From the NCBI GenBank assembly GCA_047495785.1, contig JBLDXI010000003.1:4154001-4218000 (forward strand): 64,000 nt of DNA. The letters run 5' to 3'. This document shows, one piece after another, positions 1 to 12,412 of the stretch. The stretch comes from Lepidodermella squamata (taxonomy: Eukaryota; Gastrotricha). Position 1 is the stretch's first letter, and every line of letters begins with the position of its first letter. Both the position numbers and the translations under genes were made by a program. The notes beneath the pieces are model-generated. The model was not told the DNA's origin. It made no database searches and saw only the letters and a program-made list of their open reading frames with translations.

Positions 1-241
1 CTACAGTGTTCACGTGTAAAAATAATGATGCTGCGGGTTCAAGGCGGTTTATTCATCTTTCTGATGAATGGCCAATGTCGTGGGGTCAACTAGAAACGAA
101 GGAATCTGTTGACTACGTAAGCAAACAACACGCCGTGATTATTCACCGCCTTCCAGTCTTTTCATGAATTAACTACCGACGTGTTTATTTTTTTACATGC
201 TGTTTTGATAACTTTTTTAGACAAGCTTCACAAAATACATC

Positions 242-2941
242 ATGCCTAAAATGAGCTCATTTTTAATAACAATTTGTGTAGCACACCTTTCCGCGGTTTG
301 GTTCATATCTAGCGCGAATCCGTCCCCGGTTCGATTGCTTGAAATCAGCAGCTTTATAAATGCAACTGCTGTAATCGACGATGCGAATTTTACAAGAAAT
401 TTTACAAGCCCGCTGAAGATTGATCAAAATCAAGCGTTAGCTAGCAACCAAAGCGCTAAGCAGTTGGCACCAAGTATTTTAGTCCGCCCGGCAACGCCTT
501 CGACCAGCACAACCAGGCCCGTATCTACGACAACAACCGTTAGAACGACTACCACTTCAAGTCGCCCGACCACCGCACCGCCCAGAACTCGAGTTACCGA
601 TACTACGACAAGGCGAACGACAACTCCTAGAATTACTACGCCGAAGCCGAAGACTGTAGATGAAATCATGGCAGCAGCCGTTGATACGGTGATTGAGGAG
701 GAATTCATCTTTCAGCTGATGCTACTCAGGAGCAAAGAAAGCGGCGCGCAGGTGAATGAGAGCGAATCCGAGGCGGCGGATGCTGATGGCAAAGGCTCAG
801 CTCCTCAGGGGCGCCCTAGCAAACAGGCAGCCAGGGTGAGTCGATGTCCTTAATTTAAGCTCTGATTCCTTTATTGAATCTTTGAGAATGATTACCAGCT
901 GAAAGCTGAATGTTGATTATTTATGATTATTCGATTCTCTTGCAGGCTCTTGCTGGAAATCCAGCTCCTATTGAACCTCCTGCAAACGAATCCACAACTT
1001 TAAATATGCAAGAGCGGCTTGATAACCTAGCTTCAAAAATGACTTCAATCGATGTGCCCATTCCTCCTGTTGCCACCGCACGTGGCCTGGTTGTCGATAA
1101 TTGCTCCGACATAGCGATTCAGCGAGTAGCCTGTGACCTTCTTGCGAAGAGCAAGGAAGGTTCTTTGATGCTTATGCCCCTCTCGGCCGATTCGCCGTTG
1201 CTTAGCGACTCGAGAAACTCGGCGTTTTTCACGGTTATGGAGTCATGCATCGACCCGAGCTCTGTCCGAAAACGCCGTCGTGTCACCGGCTGCCAATTGG
1301 CGAAAAGTTTGACCAGCATTCAGTCAGTTGTCGAAGCAATGGCACCGAAAGCACCGAACCCAATTTTATCGGCATCGGTAGTGTCAGCATCGATGGTGCC
1401 AGTATCGGTAGTCCCAGGACCGATAGCGCCAGCAGTGCCGTCATCCCGTCGCATGGACTTCAACACATCTCAAGATGCAATCAAAGCGAAGAAACCGACA
1501 GTTGTACAAAGCATCTCTCTAGAATCCGATGGCAGCGTTGATTTCATGTGTAGTACGTATGACGCTGCTGGGAACCTTCAATACGACGTATGTGATGAGC
1601 TAAACGATAAGTGCGGCCAATTATTCGGCAGTCAGACATCGAGCCAAGACCTTGAAGTGGTGTACGACTACCCATCCGAGGATGACACTTTTTCAGCGAG
1701 TGGCAACCGCCGGTCTCGAGCTGGAATTAACGTCAAGTCTCAGTCTGGCAAGCCGAAAAAACTTTACCGGTCGCAAAAATGCGCAGCGGCACCCCCGAGT
1801 TATCCAGCACCGATGTCCATCCTGGATGTAGCTGGATCTAGTCGAGCTATGGCATCTGCGCCTGCATCTACAGCATCTATGACATCTGCGATCATCGTCG
1901 AACTTAACTCGGCTTCAGACGTCAAACGAGCCCAAGAACAGCTGGGCGGATACTACGACACTCTTAACACCAAATTGAGGAAGTATCTGACGAGCAAGGT
2001 GAAAATTGGCGTGAACACTGCCGATGCAGCTGCGCCAATGAATCCGGACTTGGCAGTTGGTGTTGCCAGCCGAACAAGTCAAGACATGCGGCCCACGATC
2101 TCAGTTGTTGTCAATCCAGCGACGACTAAGAAAGCTAAGACAACTACTACAACAACCAGCACGACTACAACAGCTAGAGCGACAACGGCCCCTCCCGTTG
2201 TGAAGGGTATAGGTTCCAGTTTTGATTCCTACGACGATGAAAGTGCTCCTCCTCCTTGTAAGTTTGCTAAATATTAAGTATAATCAATCTAAAATAGCTT
2301 GATATTTGCTATTTACAGGCAGTCAGGAAGTTCAAAATCTAGCCAAGACTTTGCTGGAAATGAATAACAACGGCTCGATCTGGTTGTCATGGTTCGTTCT
2401 CGAGGACCAAATTTACGGCAGAAATCCGCAGAATCAAGACGCGTCACCCCTATCTACCATTATGTACTCTGTCGCTGGGCTGAAAGCGCCGCTGTATCTG
2501 GCCAATGATCACTACCAGAGATCACTTAAAAGCGACAATATTTCTATGTCATCTGTTTGCATTCCTGCCGAAACTCTGTCTCGCCTCATCAAATCCGCCA
2601 TGTCTTTTTACAATGCTTTCGGGCAACCTTTTTACGTGAGTTTTTAACTCTAATTTTTTGAAATTTTGAACCATTCTTTATCTGTTTCTTTATAGGTTCA
2701 ATCCATTGTCGGTTCACCAGCCTACAACGGCACTGGTCTGTCTACCCATGCGATGAGCGCTGTTGGCGCAGATTTTCAATGTGGCCAGGCTATTTACGAC
2801 GCTTCGTTGGCTATCGACTGTAACAAGATGCTTAATTACTGCTACCAGGGCCCGTTCAGGCGGGTCGTAGCCCCCGCCGCCCAGTTGGGCTGCGGCGAAA
2901 CCTGGTGGCCGATTTCTACAATGCATTGTTCCTCCTTATAG
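242..2941 (+). CDS. Secreted Thr-rich protein of unknown function, 4 exons
   Basis: Exons 242-835, 946-2257, 2319-2635 and 2696-2941 join in frame to 822 codons. All introns are GT-AG and 61-110 bp. The N-terminus is a hydrophobic signal-like segment (residues about 5-25) after MPKM. Thr/Pro-rich mucin-like stretches follow at about residues 80-135 and again near residue 395-420, likely O-glycosylated. Several NxS/T sites are visible. The last exon carries most of the cysteines (about ten between 2779 and 2935), so a small disulfide-bonded C-terminal domain is plausible. No family is recognised. It is most likely an extracellular matrix, mucus or cuticle protein; that role is inferred only from composition. 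The stop is TAG at 2939-2941, with an AATAAA about 70 bp downstream. Confidence 0.75.
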
Positions 2942-3012
2942 CCCGCATAATTTCATGCCATTTATTTTCCAAGAATCTCTTCTAGCCTCTTTGACAAGAA
3001 TAACGATGAAAG

Positions 3013-3018
3013 AATAAA
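3013..3018 (+). terminator. Polyadenylation signal of the Thr-rich secreted protein gene
   Basis: AATAAA lies 72 bp after the stop codon of the upstream plus-strand gene, the expected distance for a short 3' UTR. Confidence 0.5.
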
Positions 3019-3485
3019 TTTTTGAAGAAAACAATTAGGTATTATTTGTGGCTCAATTTTATTAGTAAATCGTCAATATTGCACGGAAGAATGAAGAAAA
3101 GCTAAGAAGATTATCGTAAAATATAATTTAAAGGCCTGAGCGATCTGTTGGACAGTTGGCCGAAAAAATATAAGAAGGAGCATTGGGGTTTGCTTTTAAA
3201 TTTTGCGTGATCTGATCATGATGAGGTAAATTGAAAAATAAATATTATTGCTTTTTTTGATATAAAATTTGAGGTTCATCAGATGAAAATAAAAGACAGC
3301 CTTTCCACCACCTTATAACGAAATATTTAGAAGATCTTTAACCAGGGTCTAAGAGACAGATTTTGTACAAGAAGTTGAGAACGGCATCACGTGAGTACAT
3401 TAGGCTGTGAACATCCAAAAAACGAGACCTAAAAAATCGGTTTTGATTCGTTCGTTAGCGTACGAACTTTCGTTGCAAATGGAAA
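3019..3485. other. Intergenic region between two converging genes
   Basis: AT-rich sequence between the 3' ends of the plus-strand secreted-protein gene and the minus-strand zinc-finger gene. No coding exon or RNA gene seen. It should include the zinc-finger gene's 3' UTR. Confidence 0.5.
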
Positions 3486-5363
3486 TCATGCTTCATTGCC
3501 TGTTTCAAGCGTTGATTCCGGTGAAGACGGAAGGGCGACGACGAAGTCGTCTGTAGTACAGCACTCTTCAGGCCGCAGCCCGTGTGTTTGCTGGTGATGT
3601 CTGGTTAGAAGTTTTCGGCGCTAAAATAAACAGGATTTTAACAATGACTTCACAGCATGAATTTTTGCTTTTACCTTGGTAACAAATGGGCAGAGGACGC
3701 ATTTGAGCAGAAACTTCTCCGCGGACTTGCCAACCTGTTTCAGGTAGGTATCGACGGTTCGGCGAGCTTCTTCAAGAGGCATGACCAGGATCTTCGCCGC
3801 GCCTCCTTCGACATTTCCACCGCCATCGCCGCCGTCCAGTGAATCCGTATCGTCGCCCATTTTCCCGACGAGAATTTTCTCCGCAGGCTGTTGTCGCTGC
3901 TCCCCGTCGATTTCGATCGGATGAACCTGACGGATGTGCTTTTTGAGATCCCACTTCCAGTTACTGCGATAAGCACACGCTGAACATTTGTAAATCCGCA
4001 GGTTTTCATGGCAAGCCACGTGGCACTCGAAATTTGTCTGACGTTGAGTTCGGTAGTTGCACAACGGACATTGAAACTTGTACGGAATCGAGCGAGGCGC
4101 GCCAAGGGGCGGCGGATGATTGCTGATCAACATCCCATCAGAATTTCTCGTCACATTCGACGTTGACGATGACGAATTTAATGTATGCGCCATGGATCTG
4201 AGCGGAGATGGCTGCTGATTTTGCTGCTGTCGGTGGTTATTCAACGCTTTATGGACACTTCTACAGTCGATTTTGATCGCTTTAACCGATCGAATATCAG
4301 CCGATTGCTGCTGTTGCCCGACAGCTTTCGCCCAGAATGGCGATTCTTGGTTTTGCAAGCTTTGCTTGTTCGAGTTATTATCGTGATGATTCACACTTCC
4401 GTTCAGCATTTTTGGCTTGTTCATATGGCCGTTTCCTGATGGGTGATGTTTCCGCGGCGGGAAGAGGCCCGAACCGCCCGAGCTGTTTAACAACATGGGC
4501 AGTTTACTGGCGAGCATGAGCAAGCTATCACTTGATGGGGGTGACGATGACGAAGGTGACTGTTGGTTACTCAAGTTCGGGATCAGAGGTAGGGGCGTAG
4601 TCGCTCGGTCCTTCACGAGCTGAATAGCGTCGTAAAGCTGACGGGGCGAATTGGCAATCTACGAATTAAAAAGCTTTAAATCAAGGTCTATAAGGGCGAA
4701 AATTTAAATTAAATTCTATAACCGAAAAAAACTATTAAAAAAATCTGCTGCCCTTATGGTCTTACGTCAGGATGATGGCGTCTGAAGTGGATTCGCATAT
4801 CGCAGAACCATTTCGTGCTGTAGGGACATCCAGGCGATAGAGCACAGGCGAACGGCCGTTCGTTAGGGTGGCAATTTTGTAAATGAGCCTATAAAATTAA
4901 TTTCTTAACTTTAAAAATTCATGATTCTAAACCGCTCAACTTGAATGCCAGCCCATGTCTGAAAGATGACGGGTGATGTGGCGGAGGCGCTGCAGTAATG
5001 ACAGGCGTAGGCTCCATTCTCGTTGCCGTTGTCGTCGATCATCGCCGCTGCATCTGCCAGTTCGTCGTCGAGGGCGGTGTCGTCGGTCGACGGGCGCGTG
5101 TCGCCGCCGTCGTCGTAGTCGACCGGCCGTCGCAGCGTTGGCGCTGTGCTCCAGGGTAGTAGCCGCTTTCGGCTACTGTTAACAGCGATAACTGATGGAT
5201 CGCCACGGGTCTTTAACGAAAGATCGAGTGGCTGGAATGAGGCAGCTGTGTTCGGAAATTCGGACGACTCGTTGCCGTCGTCACTGGAAACTGGTTCATC
5301 GTCGCCCTGGCTGTCGATGCTGTCGGGTGTGCCATCGACTTTTTTACTCAAATTTAATGCCAT
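3486..5363 (-). CDS. C2H2 zinc-finger protein with CtBP-type PLDLS motif
   Basis: Minus-strand exons 5363-4941, 4888-4766, 4658-3675 and 3620-3486 close in phase 0 to about 554 residues. The N-terminal region has LNLSKK and QPLDLSLK; the latter matches the PxDLS motif bound by the CtBP corepressor. At least five C2H2 fingers are visible: a degenerate one across the first intron, one with CALSPGC spacing in exon 2, a pair in the middle of exon 3 (FQCPLCNYRTQ..., YKCSACAYRSN...), and one split by the last intron (CVLCPFVTK joined to a HHQQTH end). Long Ser/Asn/Gln linkers separate the fingers. It is probably a nuclear transcriptional repressor. I could not assign it to a named family. An acceptor-like TTTTTAG lies just upstream of ATG 5363, so a further 5' exon is possible. 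Confidence 0.8.
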
Positions 5364-5369
5364 CAACTC

Positions 5370-7137
5370 CTAAAAAGAAAATTGAAAATATCGAATTTCA
5401 AATTTGGAAAAGGTCAAGCTGCTAAAAATTTTAAAAGAAGTTAATGGACCTGAGACTATTAATAAAATAAAAAATCTAAATAAAAAACTATCAAAAATTA
5501 AGTAGAACAAAATGTGTAGCTCTGGATCTTGGTTTGTCAGAGATGAAAGGCCCGGAATCTATCAAATGATTCTCGAATTATTTCAGGAAAGTTAAAAGTT
5601 ATAACTAAGAATCTTTCTAAAGAATTTGGAAAATGGTTAACAGAGAAGACAATTTTGTCTTGGATGAAAGATGAAAGCTTGGATTGTAAAATGCTAGTTT
5701 CCAAGAAGAAAAAAACGTTTGAATAAAACCGCGCACGAATTTTCGGCCGATGCTTTTTTGCCGTGACTTGTTTTGCGCAGAGCGCATCATTATTATTATT
5801 GTTTTGCTGCTGTGTGTGAATTCAGCCGCCACAAAAGCGATGTGACTAAATCGCGCACGTGTCTTGTCGCGCGCTCTGCGACAACCGCGACGACGAGCCG
5901 TTTTCTGCGTGTTCCTTTGTCAGTCTAATTTTTGAAAAATTATCATATATAACGCCATGTGCTTGTAACTAATAGGTATGTGTGTCTTCTTCTTATGTAA
6001 GAGCGTAGAGAGAAGATTTTGGCTTTTGTCAAAAATGCCGGAATATGGGCACTCTTCAACACGCTGGTGCCGTATTATCATAAAAATAAATGACATCCGA
6101 CTATCGTGTCTTGCGGTGAGCCGAGGTGAGCGAGCGCTTTTTGACGTCGGAAAAAGTCTGCCGGGTTGTGTGGCACTGCCGTGCGAAAGTTGTGGCGAAA
6201 AGCGGGTTCTTGGATCCCTATAATATGCTGCTGCATCTAGTTATTTTTCACGCAGCGCAAGTGATGAATAGCGAGCGCCAAGCCAGCCAAAAAATATCGG
6301 AGGATGACGTTTCTAATTTTTAAGCCGCGCGCGCATCACCATACCCGAGCACATAGGTAAACCGTATCTTTTTCACGTGTTTTGTTGTGCGCAGCTATTA
6401 CTGCTTTTTATATTAGTATACCTAAAACTGCTTACCCCATATTCCTCGATTTTATTTTGCCACGCTCCGGCGCACACGGCCGAGCCGTGTCGCCTCACGG
6501 ATAGGTCTGCGCTGACGTTAGGCTAGGGAAGAAAGGAAGAAGATGAGCCGACGGCGACGACGAAGACCGCAATCTCTCAACACAAGAAAAAAACAGCTAC
6601 GGAAGCAGCGGCTGTGAAACGCGAAAAAATTTGCCGTAAGGCCGGCCAAACCGGCCAAACCGCACATGGTGGTGGCTTTTGTGGACGATGTTTTCTCATT
6701 GCCGAGAGTGCAATACACCGTCGCATCATCACAACAAGATAATGACGGCACACGATGAGTTTCTCCGACCAAAAACGGGCCCTGTACAAAAAATTTCTTC
6801 CTCACCTCAACACACATCCATGAAGATGCGGCTTTTCATCCGCTCCGGGGAAATAATTGAAAAACAAAAAACAAGACTGAGGATGAAAACAAATTATTGT
6901 CTATTTTCTCGAAAAAAATACTGTAGAAAAAAACTTCAATGATTGTCTCTTTATTCAAACCATCTCATGCACTCGACGTATAACATTAAAATTAAGGGAT
7001 ATGATAATTAGATCTACCTTACCCACTCCGCGCAGTTCTTCAAGATAGAAACGAAAGACAAAGAATTTTCATCGGCAGGAGAGGTTTCACGTGGCTATTT
7101 TAGCAGGAAGTTTGATTTCAGCGGGTTCGATCCATGT
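5370..7137. other. Non-coding region, probable zinc-finger gene promoter
   Basis: Mixed AT-rich and CG-rich blocks (CG-rich about 5740-5920, 6300-6520). Open frames here are short, overlapping and lack convincing splice partners. It probably includes upstream exon and promoter of the minus-strand zinc-finger gene. No RNA gene recognised. Confidence 0.4.
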
Positions 7138-7805
7138 TCACAGACGTTGCTTATTGCAGCAGCAGCTGACAGGGAAAGGACACGGCAAGAAACAGCCTCC
7201 AGAGCAGGCGATGTATCGACTGAAAATTAAAAAAAAAATTTAATTTAATCCGGATTTTCCAACTGATTTACCTGCAAAGCAAAGTGTCCTTGATACAGCG
7301 GCCGTTGTTTGTTTGCGAAGATCCGCCGTACCATAATCCGCTGTGCCCACGGCTGGGTGAATATTGGAATGTCGCCAGGGATCGATGTCTTTCCGAAGCC
7401 AAAATCGCGAATAAAGCCGCTGAAAAAGCGTAATTTTACTTCAAAAACGCGCGATTCTTTCCGATAAATCCCTAATATTAATTTTTTCCTGGGAAACTTG
7501 GGCCATTATAAAAATTAAAATTATCAGAATTAAATTGATTAATGCCGAATACAACCACCCCCCGTGTTCGAAAAATTAGAATGGTTCGAATTATGCCCGG
7601 CATTTAAGTTAGTGGTGCTTCTATTGAGAGATAATTTCTCATGCCAAAATCAAGGTCAAGGGAATCTGTCTCAAACAAGAATTTAGTGTTTACCTTCCTC
7701 CCCAGGGTTCTCAACGGTCGATGATGCAGCCAGGCTGAATAACGCCATCGATAATATCGCAATGAAAGACTTGGTGGTAGAAAATTCGCTTCTTGTGAAA
7801 GCCAT
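7138..7805 (-). CDS. Small cysteine-rich secreted protein, 3 exons
   Basis: Exons 7805-7694, 7419-7272 and 7219-7138 join in frame (introns 274 and 52 bp, GT-AG) to 113 residues. The first 30 residues contain a Ser/Leu/Ala-rich hydrophobic stretch that looks like a signal peptide, followed by an acidic NPGEE segment that could be a pro-region. The last 36 residues hold all eight cysteines in the pattern C-x6-C-x5-C-x3-C-x3-C-x5-C-C-C, ending NKQRL. This is a compact disulfide-rich secreted peptide. It does not match the Ly6 pattern of other genes in the window and I do not recognise the family. An antimicrobial, matrix or signalling role are all possible; the sequence does not decide. Confidence 0.65.
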
Positions 7806-8494
7806 TTTGTAGATGATTATCACTGTAATGTGCACGAAGTCTGTTGACAGCAGATGAGCTTATCGCTGCTTCCCTCCAAGGTCGGCAAACGCGCTATACT
7901 GACAGCGGTAGAACGATTTATTTTGCATTTGAATAATATTGCGAATTATAAACAAGATAAACCGGTGTGGTGTGCGAGTGTATGTTCCGTGTACATCATG
8001 CGATGGGGTTTTTTTCCCCATGTTCGACGCAATATGCAGGTTCGTGGATAACCTTGAATGCTTCACTTAGATTACTGTGAAGAGCCGGTTCTGATGAGTA
8101 CCGGCTTTCACGCCACGTGATAATGCGGAAAAATTCAGGTGAAAAGGCATTGCGATGCTACATCACTGGTCAGGCCCAGCTCTTCTCGCCAACCTTGAAA
8201 TTAGAGAAATTTTCGCAGCAACTTAAGGCATTCAAACTCTGGTACTAGCAGTAGGTACAGACAGGTGTAGTACAATATGAAAATAATGTCATTTATTCAA
8301 TTTTTCGATGTAATCATGGACAATAAAAAAATTCATGGCAACGCAAATAAATTATTTCTTTGAAGATCGGCTATTTTTTACGAGATATTTAGATTTAAAT
8401 TCCCGCAATCTGTCTCTTTGGTCAATCTTGTCCAGCTTGCCAACTATACCTATTGTTGATTCAGAGAGAGCCCGAATCTGTAAAATATATATGT
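7806..8494. other. Intergenic region
   Basis: Between the start of the Cys-rich peptide gene and the stop of the HEAT-repeat gene. It contains a 35-bp imperfect stem-loop at 8077-8111 but no exon that can be supported. Confidence 0.4.
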
Positions 8495-11400
8495 CTAAGC
8501 AATCCTTTGAATCTTTTTCAGTCTCACATTTTTCCGAAGATCGCCTAATAGAGGCAGTTGTCGACTCGCTGAATGAACCCTTCGCAGGCAATCTTCCAAG
8601 CTAGCTTCGAGCTCCTTCCGAATTTCCTCTGATTCCTCAGCCAACAGTCTTTGCCGTAAAATTTCAGCAAATTCCGTATCTCCATACCTAAATTACCCAA
8701 AATTAAGATCTCGAATGAATTTCATGGCGAAATATTCACCCGTGCTGGCGAAGAATGAGAAGAGCCTTGTGGCGGACATTTATTTCCTGGGCGGTTTGCA
8801 AGCTCCAAACTAAACATGCGTAGATTTTCTCCCTTAGCAGTTGATTAGCTGAAGGGGCAGATCGAAAGAAAGAAACCGATGGAGCGGCTGAGTTGGCTGG
8901 GCTTGGATCGGCCGTATTCAGGGCTAGTAAGCAATACTCTAGCGCCTCGATCGCACTTGTTCGAACAGCTGGCGTGACGTCGAATTGCATGATTTCCATT
9001 AATCGCTCGCAAATCGATTGATCAAGAAGTGTTTCTAAAATGAATCATTTCTCAATAAAGCGATTACATTCTATCAATTATTACTCGTTCGAGCGGCTAA
9101 TTTGTAGAGCCTGCTCGCTACGCTGCAAGCGGCTTGGCGCACGTCGGTGTATGCGTCGCGAAAGCATTCGAGGTACAGGGGCATTAGCCTAACTGTCATG
9201 AAACCGACGATGCTAATAAGGCGCAACGCCCGGGCTCTTTCGGCTCCATGCTTCGACTGCAATCTGGCAACAAGTTCGTGGTGAACATCCAGGCCGTGTC
9301 CTGTTTTTCCCAGCGAATGCGCAGCGGCTACACGCACTGGTTCACTCCAATCCGTCCTATTAATGAATATTTTTGAGGCTTAAAAATAGACATATTTGGG
9401 GGTTGATAACTTACCACATCAACTGGCTGAGCTTTGAAACTACATCAGCTGGCAATGGACCATGGCATGCTCCTAGAACATGACATGCCGACCTTTGATA
9501 CATGACACGGCAAAAAACTCAATTTACGTGAATTAATTAAGGGTAGGAGCCTTACTTTCTGATTTCCCAATCTGAGTTTACCAGAAGCTCACCTGCCATT
9601 CCAGCTGCTAGAGCCGTCCCAGAACTGATTAATTGAACTAGCTGAAATAAAAGAATTGATAAACATGATTACGAGCATCGAAAATAATACCTTCAGAGCT
9701 GTCTCCCGCCGAGGATCGTCAGTTCCATCAGGAGCGTAATTATCGACGTAAATTCTCAGAAACACCGTTATCACGTCGGAGGTATAAATTTGGTTGTGAG
9801 CCAATCCCTGAGCCGCAGACCATTTGTCCGCTGAATCTGAGTCGTCACTCCGGATTATGTTGAGAAGTACTTGTTTGGTTGCTTCGGAAAATCTACCGAG
9901 AGACGATAGACAAATAGCGGCTGCTTTCTTGACGTTCACGTCAGGATCTTCCGTCACCATAACTTCCATAGCTTTAAGCAAGAAGTTGGGCGTGGCAACC
10001 CCAGTTGAATGCCGCCCATGAGCGATGTATGTGATCGTCACAATTCCACGTACTCTACAGTAATTTTATCATCATGATGCTAAATCTGACCGCACTTTCA
10101 TCTAAATACCTCGTAAATGGATGAAGATCGCATAGCATCTGCAACAGTTCATTTGGGTCTGCTGTATCAGCTAGATTCACTCGCCACCTTAAAGCAATAA
10201 GTTGCATAAAGCGTATCGTGTAAGCGTATTAAACCTGTTCCGCCAATCGGCAGCCATTCCGGCTCGCATGGATGAACTCTCGTCAAGCTCCTGGCGACTT
10301 TCGTTACCTTCCCTGTCATTAGCTAAATTTTCGAGTTCGTATTCGGCAGAGAACTTGCTGCTTCTACCACTCGTCGCATCTTCAGTTTGATCGAGATCAC
10401 TTTCGTAGGCGTAAGGACGATTGACTAAATCCCCCGCATCCTAACAACGAAGAATCATATTAATAGTGGGATACAGAATGTTATGTTTTAACCCACGTCT
10501 AAATAGCCAGGTTCTTTAACCCATCTGATATGCCCACGACTGGGTGCTCTAGAGGATGCTGAGCCCATTGATTTCGAAATCCCTTTTTTCTTTTTCTTGC
10601 TGTCAAAATCAGGCATTTCATTCGGGAAAACTTGCTGCAATTTTTTCCCGAATCGACGGCCTGAAGTGAATTCGATTTCATTGACACGTCTACCGGAGTA
10701 GAGTTGTTTCGCACCTAGAAAAAAAGTTATTAACATTCTTTATTCTTGCTTGCTGTTAACATACCAGAAACTAATTCTTTAGCAAAGGTCGGTGGAGGTG
10801 TAGCAGATCTCGCTCTAGTAGACGGTTTCTCTTGCTCCTCGTTCGATTTTTTTGATATTTCAACGGCTAAGATTGAAATTAAGATACATACTGAGAGTTG
10901 ATTTCTCAACAACAAACCTGACTTTGATCTCTTCATTGCCGCGTTTCCATCTACCATTTTTTCTTTCTTTTCTTTCTGAGTTATGACGACAGATACGCGC
11001 CCATCAGAGAGTTCCGTAACGTTGTAGCCCCTCTCTGTGCTGATTGCAGGCAGTAAACGAGACAACTCGTCTTTGAGCCACTTGGGACGTTTACCGCTAG
11101 CCGATGTCCTTTTCTCTTCATCAAATAAATCGTCGATCAGTTCAATTTTATCCATTTCTTTCGGCCGCCCATACCTTTATACAAAAAGATCGGTAAGTAT
11201 CAAAGAAAACCAATATAGAAATACAAAATCGGCGTATCAACTCACTTAGTTATAAATGACCGACTGAGGCGATGGTAATCATTAGCACTTTTATTTGTAA
11301 GGCGAAATACGATGAATTCTTGCATATTTTTGCTGACCAAGGATAATGCATGCTCATCCCATCGCAACTCGTTGAAAATGTCCTCTTTTGGTCTAACTTC

Positions 11401-11902
11401 AACGGTAGATTTTGATGATATCTCAGGTAATTGACTGGAAGCTTCTCTTTTGGCCTAGACATTTACGAATCATTATTGGAAGTAACGCAAACAACTAAGA
11501 GTTAGCTAACTTTTTGTTTGGCATAGTATTCGTGCCAGCGAGCGATAACATCGGAGGATTTGAGAACTGGCTCGGAAGAAATGGGAACGGCGCTACCGCA
11601 ATGATGCACGGGCTCATATCCAGCTGTGTTATGCTAAAAAGGACAACATTAAATCAAGAGGATCTTCGAGGCTGTAAGCAAACTGATTTCTTTCTCCCAT
11701 CCAGCAATCTTGGAGTCTGAGGCTCAAATGAATAAATAGCTTGACTTTTCGCAATCTCGAATGGTAAATCGCTCTTTGCATTGCTTGCAATCAAATTAAT
11801 GTCGAATTCCACAATGTTGTCGAGCTCCTTTATGACTGACTTATGAAGTCGTTTCTGATGGGACGACTTCACAGCCTCAAGGTGTGAATTCACTGGAATC
11901 AT
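8495..11902 (-). CDS. HEAT-repeat protein, HEATR4-like
   Basis: A multi-exon minus-strand gene read from ATG 11902 to a TAG at 8495-8497. The first exons close in phase: 11902-11684, 11633-11511, 11454-11246, 11174-10918, 10866-10765, 10714-10497, 10440-10235, 10187-10110, 10054-9691; further exons lie near 9640-9560, 9480-9420, 9350-9080, 9030-8740 and 8690-8495. The product is about 900 residues. The N-terminal half is polar and includes WHEYYAKQK and a Lys-rich segment. From about residue 430 it becomes a chain of HEAT-type helical repeats (for example VRVAAAHSLGKTG, VNVKKAAAICLSSLGR, VRHKALLILRQHG). Length and order resemble vertebrate HEATR4, a protein linked to motile cilia, but that name rests on memory of the family. 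A different HEAT scaffold is possible. Confidence 0.6.
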
Positions 11903-12093
11903 ACTTCGGTAGTCAGCAGCAACTTCTGATTAATGCTGGATACTTCATGCAACAAGAAAACAATTAGAAGTAAGTGGAGGCTCTGAAGTCAAATTTGGTG
12001 ATCACCGCTTGCAAGGAGCGCGTGCGCTTTGTCTACAACAAAATACCTTCGGCCAATCGAGCGACCCAATAATTTGGCATCAGCTGATCACTC

Positions 12094-12107
12094 GTTGCTA
12101 TGACAAT
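12094..12107. promoter_or_regulatory. Candidate RFX X-box upstream of the HEAT-repeat gene
   Basis: GTTGCTATGACAAT matches the palindromic X-box GTTGCCATGGCAAC at 11 of 14 positions and lies about 190 bp upstream of ATG 11902. RFX factors use such sites to switch on cilium genes. The match is imperfect and could be chance. Confidence 0.3.
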
Positions 12108-12412
12108 AAAATGTATCGGACGTAAATTGTTTTGATTTTACAAAAAATTAATAAAACTATTTTTGTTAGAAAATTGTTGTCTTTCACGCATATTTTTCGC
12201 GTTGTTGGTTTCGCGATCTTCCTCATCATTTCTTATTCCCAGCGAGCGGAAGTCAAAAGAGCCGCGAGAGTTTTGGCATAAGACATCATAAGACAGTTTT
12301 ATTCGCATCTCCTCAGACAGATACGGTTTACGGTTGCATCTTGCATCGGATAATCACAGTTTTGGTAGTGCATATATTTCTATCGCATCGCACACAATTT
12401 ATATAAGAGTGT

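Noticed and set aside
4973-5182. Arg-rich plus-strand open frame over the zinc-finger gene
   Set aside because: It is the reverse shadow of the acidic first exon of the minus-strand zinc-finger gene, which has better composition and splicing.
8077-8111. Stem-loop with CTGATGAG loop, resembling a hammerhead core
   Set aside because: CTGATGAG lies in the loop of a simple hairpin rather than between two helices, and the required GAAA and cleavage-site elements are not placed correctly.
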